A stretch of DNA of 64,000 bases, taken from contig JBMNPJ010000005.1 in NCBI GenBank assembly GCA_050943535.1, positions 186,001-250,000 on the forward strand. Reading direction: 5' to 3'. How positions within the stretch are numbered: the stretch's first letter is position 1; the number at the start of each line of letters is the position of its first letter. Of the stretch, positions 8,547 through 17,353 are shown in pieces. The translations under genes were made by a program, and so were the position numbers. A model generated the notes under the pieces. That model had not been told where the DNA came from. It made no database searches and saw only the letters and a list, made by a program, of their open reading frames with translations. Source of the stretch: Massiliimalia sp050943535. Its GTDB lineage: Bacteria; Bacillota; Clostridia; Oscillospirales; Ruminococcaceae.

Positions 8547-10781
8547 ATGGACGAGAGTAAATTAAAAAAGCAGCTGATTAGAGTTACGGTAATTGTTGTA
8601 GCCAGTAGCATTGCATTGTGTGTTTTGGTTTTTGGAGTTTTGACTTATATATTCCGGGCAGTTCATGAAAACGATCATATACAAATGCAAACAGAAGCTC
8701 AAGAATATAAAAGCCGCATTATAAAGCAAATTGATCAAAATCTTTCCATTTTAAATACCCTTTCAAAAGCCTGCGAGGTAACTCATGCCATGGATTCACC
8801 AGAAACATTAAAAGAAATCATTGGTGAAACCAATCAGACTAATTCCTTTATTACGTTGGGATACTTTTCTTTAGATGGACAAGGTGTTTTAAATACCCGT
8901 GGAGGAGACACTCGTGAGAAGGAATTAAGCAGTTTTCACAACGAGGTACAAGCAGTCGTTGAAAAAGCCTGGCAGGGAGAAGATGCTGTATCTAATATGT
9001 TTGACAGTAAAGCAGCGAAACAACCGCGTTTTGTATACAGTGTGCCGGTGTATGATCAGGGAAACATTGTGGGTGCTTTGGCTGCCAGTGATACGCTAAG
9101 TATCTTTGAAGATATTGTAAATGGTGATGCGGTTATGGGGGGTCAAGGATACGTTCATATTTTAGGATCAAATGGGGATTTTTTGGTTCGTTCTAAAAAT
9201 ACAATTGTCAAGGAAAAGATGAGTTCTATCTTTGATGGCCCTTATTTATCGGAAAGTATGAAAGCAGAAGCCTATGATGCTCTTGCAAATCAGGGAAGTA
9301 TGTACGGTGATTTTTACTACCGAGGGGAAGAATGCCATTTTTACATGGAACCGGTTGGCCTGAATGGATGGTATCTCTTTTGTGTAAATAAAATCGGAGA
9401 TTCTGCCTTGTCATTTCGGAAAGTAGTCATGATTGTAGGCGCTACGTTTGTTCTGATTTTGGCGCTGACATTGTTTTTATTGTACTACGGTTATTATAAA
9501 TTCCGCAAAAGTACTGCTTCTTTATTGCACTTGGCGTATTATGATCCGGTTACCGGAGCAAAAAACACTTTGAAATTTGATCAGGAATTTCATGATTTTT
9601 ATAAAGAGCAAAAGGACTATGCTGTGGCAGCTTTAAATGTCCACAATTTTAAGGCCATTAATGATCTGTTTGGAAGAAACAGAGGAGATATCGTATTGCG
9701 GTATTTGGCAGATGTTATTCAAAAGAATTTAAAATCAGAGGAATTCTTTTGCAGAGATTCTGGGGATTTGTTTTATATCCTGATGACAGATTTTGATGAA
9801 CCCACTATTGAAAAACGACTGCAAGAAATTATTGTTTTTATCAGTAAATCTTCGCTCTCTTATAGCGAGTACAGTTATGAACTTTCTCTTTATGCCGGTG
9901 TTGCCATAAAAGGAGACCGGGAAAAGGCATTGGTAGCTGTGCAAAGTATCGAGAATACTCATCACAGAGACGTTGCTTTTTATAACCACGAACTTCATGC
10001 AGAAGTGCGGAAGAAAAACTCCATAGAAAGTTATATGTATTTTGCACTTCAAAACAAAGAGTTTAAACTGTTTTTACAGCCAAAATTTGATCTGAAAAAT
10101 GATCAGCTGATTGGAGCAGAAGCATTGGTACGCTGGCAAAATCCGGATGGTTCTTATCGGTATCCCAATGAATTTATTCCACTGTTTGAAACCAATGGCT
10201 TTTGTGTGAAGCTGGATATGTATATGGTAGAGCGGGTTTGTGAGCAGCTGCGCAAATGGATTGATGCGGGAATTACTCCGATTCCGATTTCTGTGAATCA
10301 GTCCAAGCTTTTGTTCTCTGATCGGAACTACCCCAATAATTTGGAACAGATTTTATCCAAGTACGGGATTTCTCCAAGTTTAATTACCCTGGAAATTTTG
10401 GAAGGGGTGGCATCCTCTGATTCTGAATATTTAAACCAGCAGATAGAGGCTTTGCACCAAAAAGGTTTTCGAGTTTCTATGGACGATTTCGGAAGTGGAT
10501 ATTCTTCTTTGAATATGTTATTTCAGCTAAAAATTGATGAGCTGAAGTTGGATCGGGGCTTTTTACGCAAGACCAATGAACAGGATGATGAGCGCCGTCA
10601 GATTATACTGGAACAGATTATTCATTTCGCAAATAAACTTGATATTTCTGTTGTAGCGGAAGGAATAGAAACTCAGACAGATCGCGACACCATGGAGGCG
10701 TTATCCTGCGATTATGGTCAGGGATACTTCTATGAAAAACCGCTGGATGCCCACCAGTTTAGCGACAAGTATATGAATTAA
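8547..10781 (+). CDS. Cache-domain membrane EAL phosphodiesterase with degenerate GGDEF
   Basis: Two transmembrane helices (about 9-32 and 289-310) flank a roughly 250-residue extracellular dCache-like sensor. The cytoplasmic half has a GGDEF domain reading SGDLF (405-409), predicted inactive as a cyclase, and an EAL domain with EALVRW (E525), SVNQS, LEILEG, MDDFGSGYSS, LKLDRG and AEGIE, predicted active in c-di-GMP hydrolysis. The ATG at 8547 is preferred to an upstream TTG at 8526 because CGGGAGG lies just before it. It is the last gene of the operon, 56 bases after the first EAL gene. The two proteins probably read different extracellular cues and lower c-di-GMP near the synthase. Confidence 0.85.
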   Translation: MDESKLKKQLIRVTVIVVASSIALCVLVFGVLTYIFRAVHENDHIQMQTEAQEYKSRIIKQIDQNLSILNTLSKACEVTHAMDSPETLKEIIGETNQTNSFITLGYFSLDGQGVLNTRGGDTREKELSSFHNEVQAVVEKAWQGEDAVSNMFDSKAAKQPRFVYSVPVYDQGNIVGALAASDTLSIFEDIVNGDAVMGGQGYVHILGSNGDFLVRSKNTIVKEKMSSIFDGPYLSESMKAEAYDALANQGSMYGDFYYRGEECHFYMEPVGLNGWYLFCVNKIGDSALSFRKVVMIVGATFVLILALTLFLLYYGYYKFRKSTASLLHLAYYDPVTGAKNTLKFDQEFHDFYKEQKDYAVAALNVHNFKAINDLFGRNRGDIVLRYLADVIQKNLKSEEFFCRDSGDLFYILMTDFDEPTIEKRLQEIIVFISKSSLSYSEYSYELSLYAGVAIKGDREKALVAVQSIENTHHRDVAFYNHELHAEVRKKNSIESYMYFALQNKEFKLFLQPKFDLKNDQLIGAEALVRWQNPDGSYRYPNEFIPLFETNGFCVKLDMYMVERVCEQLRKWIDAGITPIPISVNQSKLLFSDRNYPNNLEQILSKYGISPSLITLEILEGVASSDSEYLNQQIEALHQKGFRVSMDDFGSGYSSLNMLFQLKIDELKLDRGFLRKTNEQDDERRQIILEQIIHFANKLDISVVAEGIETQTDRDTMEALSCDYGQGYFYEKPLDAHQFSDKYMN

Positions 10782-10825
10782 TAAAATAGGCGATGATGCG
10801 TCTGCCTCATGGAAGAAAAAACAAC

Positions 10826-10858
10826 AGAACCCCCAACAAACTTTTTGTTGGGGGTTCT
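10826..10858 (-). terminator. Intrinsic terminator between convergent genes
   Basis: A perfect 15-bp stem (AGAACCCCCAACAAA with its complement) has a 3-base loop. On the minus strand it is followed by a T-rich run (GTTGTTTTTTC), so it terminates the gene ending at 10895. It may also stop the EAL operon coming from the left, though no T run follows on that side. Confidence 0.85.
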
Positions 10859-10894
10859 GCCATAAACATATGATAGCAACACCTATATTTGTTA

Positions 10895-11641
10895 TCAATC
10901 CATTTCTTCAAAATCTATCGGGACTTTTTCCTGGCTCTTAAAAATGTTTTCATATTCTTCGGTTCCTCTTAATTCTTTTTCAAAGGGAGCACGCCGTCCA
11001 GGACAGTCCAACAAAGGGCAGTAACGGCAGTTTTCATAATGATCTCCAGAAGTGAAGAAAAATCCGGAACCGGACTTGGAGGGGAGCAGCAAATAGGAAG
11101 GGGTCAGCTCCACGCCGATATCGGGGGTAACGCCGCCCAGCAGTTCAAACAGCGGGCGCTGCTGAGGCAGAGGCCAGGCTGGTAAAGAACCGGGACTCAT
11201 AGCAGAAAATTTTCCGCTTGGGAAGTACTTGGAAATCTCGTCATTTAATTTTTGGCGAGCCAGTCCCAGAAGCTGAAGCTTTATACTGTCAGCCCAAAAC
11301 TGTGTTAAAGGATCGTCCTGATATGCTTGTGACCATTGTTCCGCTTCTGTACCGCAGGTAACCACGTACGGGATGATTCGGTTAGTATGCTCCAGGTTTT
11401 CGCTGACCAAAGAGGAATGAAAACAAACGCCGTCCACGGTTACGGTGTCTTTGGCTTTTTCTTCGATTCCGGCGACACCAAACAATGCTTTGGGGCGGGC
11501 AACAGCCAGCGCTTCATGATACATTCGGGTGATGTCCGCAATATCTTCAGGATCAGAGTTCTCGTCTATATGTACCGCTTTTAGCAGCGTGTCCAGGGGA
11601 AAATAAGGATTTTCTACGGTTACAATGGTTTTATCAAACAT
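10895..11641 (-). CDS. Vitamin B12-dependent methionine synthase activation-domain protein
   Basis: The C-terminal two thirds match the reactivation domain of cobalamin methionine synthase: SPGSLPAWPLPQQRPLFELL and IGVELTPSYLLLPSKS correspond to the SAM-binding stretch that helps re-methylate cob(II)alamin. A CRYCPLLDC cluster near residues 215-225 could hold metal or take part in electron transfer. The protein is 248 residues and has no methyltransferase or B12 domain, so it is a stand-alone reactivating partner as found in Clostridia. No corrinoid methyltransferase is next to it. The ATG is preceded by TTAAAGGAGG, and a TATAAT (plus-strand 11676-11681) lies upstream. It is monocistronic, with a strong terminator downstream. 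Confidence 0.8.
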   Translation of the reverse strand: MFDKTIVTVENPYFPLDTLLKAVHIDENSDPEDIADITRMYHEALAVARPKALFGVAGIEEKAKDTVTVDGVCFHSSLVSENLEHTNRIIPYVVTCGTEAEQWSQAYQDDPLTQFWADSIKLQLLGLARQKLNDEISKYFPSGKFSAMSPGSLPAWPLPQQRPLFELLGGVTPDIGVELTPSYLLLPSKSGSGFFFTSGDHYENCRYCPLLDCPGRRAPFEKELRGTEEYENIFKSQEKVPIDFEEMD

Positions 11642-11760
11642 TTTATGGTGCCTCCTTTAATTTTTATAATGTATTATTATATCACAAACTATTTGAAATA
11701 AGGTTCAAAATCAAAAGAAATAAATGAGCAGATTGACGAAATTTGGGGGACAGTCCAAAT

Positions 11761-11810
11761 GAAAATACACATGCCGGAAAATCTGTTCATGATTTTCTTG
11801 CGGTATTTTC
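11761..11810. repeat. Nested inverted repeat upstream of ruvC
   Basis: GAAAATAC (11761-11768) pairs with GTATTTTC (11803-11810), and inside it CCG and GAAAATC pair with GATTTTC and CGG, around a 7-base TGTTCAT loop. It lies immediately upstream of the ruvC -35 box, between two divergent genes. It could be an operator or an RNA hairpin of an upstream transcript; it does not match the Firmicutes LexA box. Confidence 0.45.
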
Positions 11811-11811
11811 A

Positions 11812-11840
11812 TTGAAAACACAGGTTGATTATGATATAAT
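11812..11840 (+). promoter_or_regulatory. Sigma-A promoter of the ruvCAB block
   Basis: TTGAAA, a 17-base spacer and a perfect TATAAT (11835-11840) lie 54 bases before the ruvC ATG. Spacing and sequence are those of a strong housekeeping promoter. Confidence 0.75.
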
Positions 11841-11894
11841 AATAAAAGTTATGCTGGGCGAAATAGCTTTAATTTTAAGAAAAAGAGGACTTTC

Positions 11895-12401
11895 ATGAGA
11901 ATTATAGGAGTGGATCCGGGATACGCCATTGTGGGTGTCGGAGTTTTGGAATATCAAAACAACAGTTTTCGCACTTTGGATTACGGGGCAATTACAACTC
12001 CGGCAGGAATGGAGTTTTCCAACCGGCTGAAAGTGATTTTTGAGGATTTCTCCAATCTATTGGATTTATATAAACCGGATGCCATTGCGGTAGAACGGCT
12101 GTATTTTACAACCAATCAAAAAACGGCCATTGATGTAGCACAGGCAAGGGGAGTGATTCTTCTGGCAGCCAGTCTGCGGAACATTCCCTGCTACGAATAT
12201 ACGCCTTTACAGGTAAAACTGGCTGTGGTGGGATACGGAAAAGCAGTGAAAAAACAGGTTATGGAAATGACCACAAAAATTTTGAATTTGAAGGAAGTAC
12301 CAAAACCGGATGATGTGGCAGATGCCTTGGCAATTGCTGTGTGCCATGCCCACACATCGCCCAGCCGGAGAAATTTTAATCTGCTGCAGAAAATGCGGTG
12401 A
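11895..12401 (+). CDS. ruvC: Holliday junction resolvase RuvC
   Basis: RuvC nicks Holliday junctions symmetrically with RuvAB bound to resolve recombination intermediates. The acidic active site is visible: D7 in IIGVDPGYA, the Glu of AVERLYF, and the two Asp of DDVADALAIAVCH. The 168-residue length is normal. The ATG follows AAAAAGAGGAC. ruvA starts 23 bases downstream and ruvB follows, the usual co-transcribed trio. Confidence 0.96.
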   Translation: MRIIGVDPGYAIVGVGVLEYQNNSFRTLDYGAITTPAGMEFSNRLKVIFEDFSNLLDLYKPDAIAVERLYFTTNQKTAIDVAQARGVILLAASLRNIPCYEYTPLQVKLAVVGYGKAVKKQVMEMTTKILNLKEVPKPDDVADALAIAVCHAHTSPSRRNFNLLQKMR

Positions 12402-12424
12402 TAAAATAGGGAGAAGATGTTTTT

Positions 12425-13033
12425 ATGATATATAGTTTGGAAGGCACATTAAAAGTGGTAGAACCACAGTTTGTTGTGGTGGATGTAGGCGGCGTTGGGT
12501 TTGGGGTAAAAACCACCCTGACTACCATTTCCAGACTGCCGAAAGTCGGAGAGTCCGTCTTTTTATACACCCATCTGATTGTACGGGAAGATGCTATGGA
12601 ATTGGTTGGATTCTACGATGAAGCGGAATTAAACTGCTATAAAATGCTCCGCACTGTCAACGGAGTAGGGCCAAAAGGTGCGCTGACCATTTTGTCCGAC
12701 CAAACACCGGAACAGTTTGCCTTGGCAGTCGCTTCCGGCGATGCAAAAGCGTTGACCCGCTCTGCCGGCATTGGCTTAAAAACAGCTCAGCGAATTGTTT
12801 TGGAACTAAAGGATAAGGTGTCCAAAGATCAGGTGGCTTCCGGCATTACCGGAGCTGCTCCGGCTGCAATACAGGCAGTGTCCTCCGGCAATGCTTCTGA
12901 AGCGATCAGTGCTTTGGTGGTTTTGGGGTATTCCCAGTCCGATGCGGCAAAAGTGGTAACCAGTTTGGATCCGTCCGCATCTGTGGAAGAAATGATTAAA
13001 GCCGGGTTAAAAGCATTGGCTCAGACCCGATAA
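12425..13033 (+). CDS. ruvA: Holliday junction DNA helicase subunit RuvA
   Basis: RuvA forms the tetramer that holds the four-way junction and loads RuvB. The product has the OB-fold start (MIYSLEGTLKVVEPQFVVVDVGGVGFGV), the two helix-hairpin-helix motifs (TVNGVGPKGALTIL and SAGIGLKTAQRIVLEL) and a C-terminal domain III (ISALVVLGYSQSDAAKVV) that contacts RuvB. Length 202 residues is typical. It lies between ruvC and ruvB in one operon. Confidence 0.96.
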   Translation: MIYSLEGTLKVVEPQFVVVDVGGVGFGVKTTLTTISRLPKVGESVFLYTHLIVREDAMELVGFYDEAELNCYKMLRTVNGVGPKGALTILSDQTPEQFALAVASGDAKALTRSAGIGLKTAQRIVLELKDKVSKDQVASGITGAAPAAIQAVSSGNASEAISALVVLGYSQSDAAKVVTSLDPSASVEEMIKAGLKALAQTR

Positions 13034-13063
13034 AACAGATATAACAGGAAGGAGTAAAGCGGA

Positions 13064-14101
13064 TTGTTTGATCGAAATCATGAAATGGATTTTGAAAACC
13101 GGATGATGGCTCCGGAATTCACTCCGGAAGATGTAGATACAGAATTTTCTCTGCGGCCAAAAACGCTGGAGGAATACATCGGTCAGGATAAGGCAAAAGA
13201 AAATCTGGCGGTTTTTATTCAGGCGGCAAAAGAACGGGATGAGCCATTGGATCATGTTTTGCTTTATGGACCTCCTGGGTTGGGGAAAACCACCCTTTCC
13301 AACATTATTGCCAACGAAATGAATGTAAATATCCGGGTTACCTCTGGTCCTGCCATTGAAAAACCGGGCGATTTGGCAGCATTGCTGACCAATTTAAGTC
13401 CAAACGATGTTCTGTTTATTGACGAGATTCATCGTTTGTCCCGTGCCGTGGAAGAAGTGCTGTATCCGGCAATGGAAGATTTTGCTTTGGATATTATTAT
13501 CGGAAAAGGGCCTGCTGCCAGATCTATCCGTATTGACCTGCCGAAATTCACTTTGGTGGGCGCTACAACCCGGGCGGGGCAGTTAACCGCCCCACTTCGT
13601 GACCGTTTTGGTGTGCTGCTTCGTTTGGAACTGTATACCCACGAACAGCTGGCGCAAATTATCAGACGAAGCGCTGGGATTTTGGAAATTCCCTGCGAGC
13701 CGGAAGGTGCTTTGGAATTGGCAAAACGTTCCCGGGGGACTCCCCGTGTGGCAAACCGTCTGTTAAAACGGGTGCGGGACTTTGCTCAGGTTTTGGGAGA
13801 CGGAACCATTACCAAGGAAATTGTCCGCACTGCATTGGAACGACTGGAAATTGATGAATTGGGACTGGATACCAACGACATCCGGATGCTGACTACCATT
13901 ATCCGAAACTATGGGGGAGGCCCTGTGGGATTAGAAACACTGGCGGCAGCGTTGGGAGAAGAGGCAGTCACTTTGGAAGACGTATGTGAACCCTATCTGA
14001 TGCAATTGGGATTTTTGTCCCGTACGCCCAGAGGCCGGTGTGTCACACCGCTGGCCTATAAACATTTGGGAATTGCCATGGAAGGGCAGCAGATGTTTTG
14101 A
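13064..14101 (+). CDS. ruvB: Holliday junction branch-migration ATPase RuvB
   Basis: RuvB is the AAA+ hexamer that pulls DNA through the RuvA-held junction. Walker A (GPPGLGKTT), Walker B (LFIDEIHRL), sensor 1 (GATTRAG) and the C-terminal winged helix with TPRGRCVTPLAYKHLG are all visible. Length 345 is normal. The start is a TTG preceded by CAGGAAGGAGT, with no better ATG upstream. A weak AT-rich inverted repeat (14142-14151 with 14163-14172) lies between this gene and glmM. Confidence 0.96.
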   Translation: MFDRNHEMDFENRMMAPEFTPEDVDTEFSLRPKTLEEYIGQDKAKENLAVFIQAAKERDEPLDHVLLYGPPGLGKTTLSNIIANEMNVNIRVTSGPAIEKPGDLAALLTNLSPNDVLFIDEIHRLSRAVEEVLYPAMEDFALDIIIGKGPAARSIRIDLPKFTLVGATTRAGQLTAPLRDRFGVLLRLELYTHEQLAQIIRRSAGILEIPCEPEGALELAKRSRGTPRVANRLLKRVRDFAQVLGDGTITKEIVRTALERLEIDELGLDTNDIRMLTTIIRNYGGGPVGLETLAAALGEEAVTLEDVCEPYLMQLGFLSRTPRGRCVTPLAYKHLGIAMEGQQMF

Positions 14102-14196
14102 TGAATCAAGGTAACGAATCATATGATATAGAGATTATGGTCTTATAAAAAGAGTGTTTTGTTTTTTATAAGCACCCAAGTAAAGGAGAACTGATT

Positions 14197-15546
14197 ATGG
14201 GAAGATTATTTGGAACAGATGGAGCAAGAGGAATCGCCAACCAGGACTTAACCTGTGAACTGGCTATGCAGATCGGCCGTGCGGCTGCTTGTGTTTTAAC
14301 CCGTCATACCACTAAAAAGCCAAAAATTGTAATTGGGAAAGATACCCGAATTTCTTCCAGCATGCTGGAAAATGCACTGGTAGCAGGGATTTGTTCTGTA
14401 GGTGTGGATGTAGAATTGTTAGGGGAACTGCCTACTCCTGCAGTAGCTTGGCTGGTAAACGAGTATCACGCAGATGCAGGTGTTATGATCTCTGCTTCTC
14501 ATAACCCGGTGGAATTCAACGGGATTAAACTGTTTTCCAATACAGGATATAAACTTCCCGATGATATTGAGGCAGAAATTGAAGAATTGATTCTGGATCA
14601 CCCTGAAAAAATTCAGCTTTGCGAACCATTAAAGCTGGGGAGAGTATCCACCCGTCCTTCTGCTCATATGGACTATGTCAACCATGTAAAGAGCACCATT
14701 GACGATGATTTAAGCGGTATGAATATTGCCATAGACTGCGCGAACGGTTCCGCCAGCAGAACCGCAGAGCTTTTGTTCTCTCAGCTGGGTGCAGTACCTC
14801 ATTTTCTCCACGCTACTCCCACAGGACTGAATATTAACAAAAAATGCGGTTCTACCCATATGGAAAGCCTGCGGGAATTTATGCTGAAAAATAACTGTGA
14901 ACTGGCCATTGCCTTTGACGGTGACGCAGACCGCTGTCTGTTCTTGGATGAAAACGGAGATTTGGTAGATGGTGACCAGATTATGGCGATTGTGGCCAAA
15001 TATTTGAAGGAACGGGGACAGTTGGCAAAAGATACTGTGGTTGCTACTGTTATGTCTAACTTTGGCATGCATGCCTTTGCAAAAGAAAATGATATTCAGC
15101 TGGTTTGCACCAGTGTAGGCGACCGGTATGTGCTGGAAGAAATGCTCAAGAGCGGATATATTATCGGCGGGGAACAGTCCGGCCACATTATTTTCCACGA
15201 ATATGCCCAGACCGGGGACGGACAGTTGACCGCAGTACAGGTACTGAGTATTTATAAAGAAGCGGGAATGAAAATGTCTGAGCTGGCATCCTGCATGAAA
15301 AAGTATCCTCAGGTGATTGAAGGGGTTCCTGCCGACGCAGAAGGAAAAGAAAAACTGAAAACCGATCCGGTGATTCAGGATACCATCCGGGAAGTAGAAC
15401 AAAAGTTGGGCGACAGCGGCCGGGTTTTGGTTCGTCCTTCCGGAACAGAACCTTTAATCCGTGTCATGATTGAAGGAAAAGAAGAAGAAAAAATTCAGGA
15501 TTACTGCCGCCGAATTCGCGATGTCATCAGTGAACGGATTGGGTAA
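14197..15546 (+). CDS. glmM: Phosphoglucosamine mutase GlmM
   Basis: GlmM converts glucosamine-6-phosphate to glucosamine-1-phosphate for UDP-GlcNAc, peptidoglycan and polysaccharide synthesis. The phosphoserine loop (MISASHNPVEFNGIK), the metal loop (FDGDADRCL), the sugar-binding GGEQSGHI and the phosphate-binding RPSGTEPLIRV are all present in a 449-residue protein. The ATG has a strong AAAGGAGAA. It follows ruvB by 95 bases and is 23 bases before a methyltransferase gene. Confidence 0.96.
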   Translation: MGRLFGTDGARGIANQDLTCELAMQIGRAAACVLTRHTTKKPKIVIGKDTRISSSMLENALVAGICSVGVDVELLGELPTPAVAWLVNEYHADAGVMISASHNPVEFNGIKLFSNTGYKLPDDIEAEIEELILDHPEKIQLCEPLKLGRVSTRPSAHMDYVNHVKSTIDDDLSGMNIAIDCANGSASRTAELLFSQLGAVPHFLHATPTGLNINKKCGSTHMESLREFMLKNNCELAIAFDGDADRCLFLDENGDLVDGDQIMAIVAKYLKERGQLAKDTVVATVMSNFGMHAFAKENDIQLVCTSVGDRYVLEEMLKSGYIIGGEQSGHIIFHEYAQTGDGQLTAVQVLSIYKEAGMKMSELASCMKKYPQVIEGVPADAEGKEKLKTDPVIQDTIREVEQKLGDSGRVLVRPSGTEPLIRVMIEGKEEEKIQDYCRRIRDVISERIG

Positions 15547-15569
15547 CATAAGAAAGGAAAGAAACATCC

Positions 15570-16439
15570 ATGCGCATTGCATCTGATTGGAAAGAGTATC
15601 AGATTATCGATACCTCTTATGGGGAAAAACTGGAATATTGGGGAGATGTTTTGTTTATCCGCCCGGATCCGCAGATTATCTGGCAGACTGACCGGGTGAA
15701 TCCTCTTTGGAAAAAAGCGGACGGTCACTATCTGCGTTCCAACAAAGGGGGAGGACAGTGGCAGTTTTTCCACAAATTAAAGGAAAGCTGGCAGATTCAT
15801 TATAAAGGTCTCACATTTCAAATTCGTCCAACTGGGTTTAAGCACACTGGTTTGTTTCCAGAACAGGCAGTAAACTGGGACTATTTTGATGAAAAAATCA
15901 GAAATGCCGGAAGACCGATTAAAGTACTGAATTTATTTGCATATACCGGAGGTGCTACCCTGGCCTGCGCGAAAGCAGGGGCACAGGTGTGTCATGTAGA
16001 TGCTTCCAAAGGAATGGTAGCCTGGGCGAGAGAAAACGCTCAGGCCTCCGGTCTGGCGGACAAGCCCATCCGGTGGATTGTGGATGACTGTGAAAAGTTT
16101 GTACAGCGGGAAATCCGTCGGGGAAATCGGTATGACGCTGTGATTATGGACCCGCCTTCCTATGGCCGGGGTCCTGGCGGCGAAGTGTGGCAGCTGGAGG
16201 AAAAGGTTTATCACCTGGTGGAACTTTGCAGTCAGGTGCTGTCTGACAAACCTTTGTTTTTTGCGCTGAATTCCTATACCACGGGGCTTTCTCCGTCTGT
16301 TATGGCATATTTGCTGGGAGTCACTGTGGGAAAACAGTATCCTCACGGAAAAGTATCCGCAGATGAAATCGGTCTGCCGGTAAAGGAAAGCGGATATATT
16401 CTGCCCTGCGGATCCACAGCGCTGTGGGAAGAGGCATAA
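15570..16439 (+). CDS. RlmI-like SAM-dependent methyltransferase
   Basis: A class I methyltransferase with the SAM-binding motif (VLNLFAYTGGATLACAKAGA), the acidic ribose-binding step (VCHVDASKGMVAWARENA), VDDCEKF and the catalytic-type DPPSYGRG motif. This arrangement is that of the RlmI/RlmK family, which methylates 23S rRNA cytosine or guanine. It lacks the N-terminal PUA domain of RlmI and starts with a short beta region instead (289 residues), so the target base is not certain. It lies between glmM and the ECF transporter genes. Confidence 0.78.
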   Translation: MRIASDWKEYQIIDTSYGEKLEYWGDVLFIRPDPQIIWQTDRVNPLWKKADGHYLRSNKGGGQWQFFHKLKESWQIHYKGLTFQIRPTGFKHTGLFPEQAVNWDYFDEKIRNAGRPIKVLNLFAYTGGATLACAKAGAQVCHVDASKGMVAWARENAQASGLADKPIRWIVDDCEKFVQREIRRGNRYDAVIMDPPSYGRGPGGEVWQLEEKVYHLVELCSQVLSDKPLFFALNSYTTGLSPSVMAYLLGVTVGKQYPHGKVSADEIGLPVKESGYILPCGSTALWEEA

Positions 16440-16474
16440 AACAATTTTGGTCTTGAGAATGAGGGGACAAAACG

Positions 16475-17353
16475 TTGGAAGAAATTATCAGAGCCGATCA
16501 TATTCGTTTTGAGTATACCAGAGAAGAGGAAGAAAACGTTCTGGTATTGCAGGACATTAATGTGCGTATTCGAGAAGGGGAATTTGTGGCGGTTTTAGGT
16601 CACAATGGCTCCGGAAAATCTACATTGGCAAAACACTTTAATGCAATTTTGCTGCCTACAGAAGGAACTGTGTATGTGGACCAGATGAATACCCGGGATC
16701 CGGAACGCCTGTTTGACATCCGTCAGCAGGTGGGGATGGTGTTTCAAAATCCGGATAACCAGATTGTGGCAACCATTGTAGAAGAGGATGTAGCTTTTGC
16801 TTTGGAAAATCTGGGGGTAGAACCCAGCGAAATTCGGCGCCGGGTAGACGAGGCATTGAAAAAAGTAGATATGTACCAATTCCGGGAACATGCACCTCAT
16901 CAGCTGTCTGGGGGACAAAAACAGCGGGTTGCCATTGCCGGAATTCTTGCCATGGAACCCAAGTGTATTGTGCTGGACGAGCCTACTGCAATGTTGGACC
17001 CAAAAGGCAGATCAGAGGTACTTTCTACTGTGATGGATTTAAACCGTACCCGTCACACCACTGTAGTTTTGATTACCCACTATATGGACGAAGCGGTACA
17101 CGCAGACCGGATTATTGTGGTGGATCACGGAAAAGTGGTTATGGAGGGAAAACCAAAGGAAGTATTTTCTCAGGTGGAAACTTTGAAAAAGCTGGGACTG
17201 GATGTTCCTCAGGTAACAGAGCTTTGCTATCTTTTGAGAAAAGAAGGCGTCTCCATTCCGGAAGATATTATTACAGAGTCCGAGTGTGTACAGGCTTTAG
17301 AACAGCTACTCGGAAAACCAGCGGCAGGGGGAACAGAGCATGGCAATGGTTAA
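16475..17353 (+). CDS. ecfA1: ECF transporter ATPase EcfA1
   Basis: First of the two ABC ATPases that energise energy-coupling-factor vitamin and cofactor transporters shared by several substrate-binding S components. Walker A is GHNGSGKST, the Q loop is MVFQNPDNQIVAT, the signature LSGGQKQRV and Walker B IVLDEPTAMLD. Start is TTG 16475 after GAGGGGAC. Its end overlaps ecfA2 by 14 bases. The order ecfA1-ecfA2-ecfT-truA is widespread in Firmicutes. No S component is encoded nearby. Confidence 0.94.
   Translation: MEEIIRADHIRFEYTREEEENVLVLQDINVRIREGEFVAVLGHNGSGKSTLAKHFNAILLPTEGTVYVDQMNTRDPERLFDIRQQVGMVFQNPDNQIVATIVEEDVAFALENLGVEPSEIRRRVDEALKKVDMYQFREHAPHQLSGGQKQRVAIAGILAMEPKCIVLDEPTAMLDPKGRSEVLSTVMDLNRTRHTTVVLITHYMDEAVHADRIIVVDHGKVVMEGKPKEVFSQVETLKKLGLDVPQVTELCYLLRKEGVSIPEDIITESECVQALEQLLGKPAAGGTEHGNG

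Noticed and set aside
14710..15402. A 230-codon minus-strand frame within glmM
   Set aside because: glmM is unambiguous on the plus strand; the antisense product has no recognisable domain.
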